Below, in pieces: positions 5,211 through 5,593 of a stretch of 5,593 nt of DNA (its first letter is position 1; each line of letters starts with the position of its first letter). Location: NCBI GenBank assembly GCA_003488145.1, contig DNMQ01000422.1:1-5593 (forward strand), in the 5' to 3' direction. The notes beneath the pieces were generated by a model. It searched no databases and was not told the origin of the DNA. It was given only the letters and a program-made list of their open reading frames with translations. The stretch is from Pseudomonas sp. (lineage in GTDB: Bacteria; Pseudomonadota; Gammaproteobacteria; Pseudomonadales; Pseudomonadaceae). A program made the translations under genes and the position numbers.

Positions 5211-5593
5211 GTTACCACTGGAGAGACGGGAATCGCCTTCAGTTACTGGAAAACGGCGAAGAGTTCTTTCCTCGAGTGTTCGAGGTCATCGCCCAGGCCA
5301 AGAAAGAAGTGCTGCTGGAAACCTTCATCCTGTTCCAGGACAAGGTAGGCGCGGAGCTGCAGAAAGCGCTGATCGCCGCCGCGGAAAACGGCGCCAGCGT
5401 CGATGTGACTGTGGACGGCTACGGCTCGGCGGACCTGTGCGGTGATTTCGTCACCGCCATGACCCGCGTCGGCGTGCGTATTCACATGTTCGATCCCGGC
5501 AAGCGCCTACTCGGCCGCCGGCTCAACGTGTTCCGGCGCATGCATCGCAAGATCGTCGTGGTCGATGGCGAGGTCGCCTTCATCGGCGGCATC
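5207..5593 (+). CDS. clsB: Cardiolipin synthase B, N-terminal part (truncated by window)
   Basis: The first 129 residues of a phospholipase D-superfamily cardiolipin synthase, an inner-membrane-associated enzyme that transfers phosphatidyl groups to make cardiolipin. Similarity to E. coli ClsB (YbhO) is strong from memory: LQLLENGEEFFPRVFEVIAQ, LLETFILFQD, VDGYGS, NVFRRMHRKIVVVDG and FIGG. The first HKD motif is complete, HRKIVVVDGEVAFIGG with H113, K115 and D120; the second lies beyond the right edge, as does the rest of the gene (full length is usually about 400 residues). There is no N-terminal hydrophobic helix pair of the ClsA kind, which supports the ClsB assignment. The ATG overlaps the ybhP stop by 4 nt (ATGA), and GGAG at 5195-5198 gives an eight-nt spacing, so the two are translationally coupled. 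In E. coli ybhN follows clsB; whether it does here lies outside the window. Confidence 0.94.
   Translation, partial: MSYHWRDGNRLQLLENGEEFFPRVFEVIAQAKKEVLLETFILFQDKVGAELQKALIAAAENGASVDVTVDGYGSADLCGDFVTAMTRVGVRIHMFDPGKRLLGRRLNVFRRMHRKIVVVDGEVAFIGGI

Overview
The window is GC-rich with compact genes, strong Shine-Dalgarno sites and a strong preference for G or C at third codon positions. Its gene content (cytochrome b561, a DODA-type dioxygenase, a CrgA-like LysR regulator, and a ybhP-clsB pair) fits a gammaproteobacterium, most likely of the Pseudomonas/Stutzerimonas group. That placement is inference from protein style, not a database match. I see no tRNA, rRNA, CRISPR array, insertion sequence or other sign of recent transfer.

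Layout from left to right. (1) 2-499, plus strand: the C-terminal part of an M23 (LytM-type) zinc peptidase, cut by the left edge. (2) 2203-509, minus strand: a two-gene unit made of a DODA/LigB-type extradiol ring-cleavage dioxygenase and, 27 nt downstream, a single protein that joins a DUF2218 domain to a four-helix cytochrome b561. This unit converges on the M23 gene with only 9 nt between the stop codons. (3) 2204-2303: a 100-nt divergent control region with a perfect 12-bp palindrome. (4) 2304-3224, plus strand: a LysR-family regulator transcribed away from the dioxygenase unit, the classic layout for a LysR protein and its target. (5) 3225-3492: a 268-nt spacer with two hairpin-forming repeats, a palindrome and a possible 32-codon leader ORF. 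(6) 3493 to the right edge, plus strand: a tightly coupled operon of a DUF72 (YecE-like) TIM-barrel protein, a YbhP-type endonuclease/exonuclease/phosphatase-fold phosphodiesterase, and the first 129 residues of cardiolipin synthase B. The junctions are TTGA and ATGA overlaps.

Two functional modules can be read from this. The first (LysR, dioxygenase, DUF2218-cytochrome b561) looks like a regulated redox response to an aromatic or quinone-type compound: a soluble ring-cleaving enzyme plus a membrane b-type cytochrome that may exchange electrons with the quinone pool. The second (DUF72, YbhP, ClsB) is a membrane phospholipid module whose last two genes match the order of ybhP-clsB in E. coli.

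Most of the window is ordinary core or accessory chromosome. The least ordinary item is the DUF2218-cytochrome b561 fusion, whose N-terminal domain carries a Cys/His cluster and is predicted to face the cytosol. Whether this fusion has been described could not be checked here.
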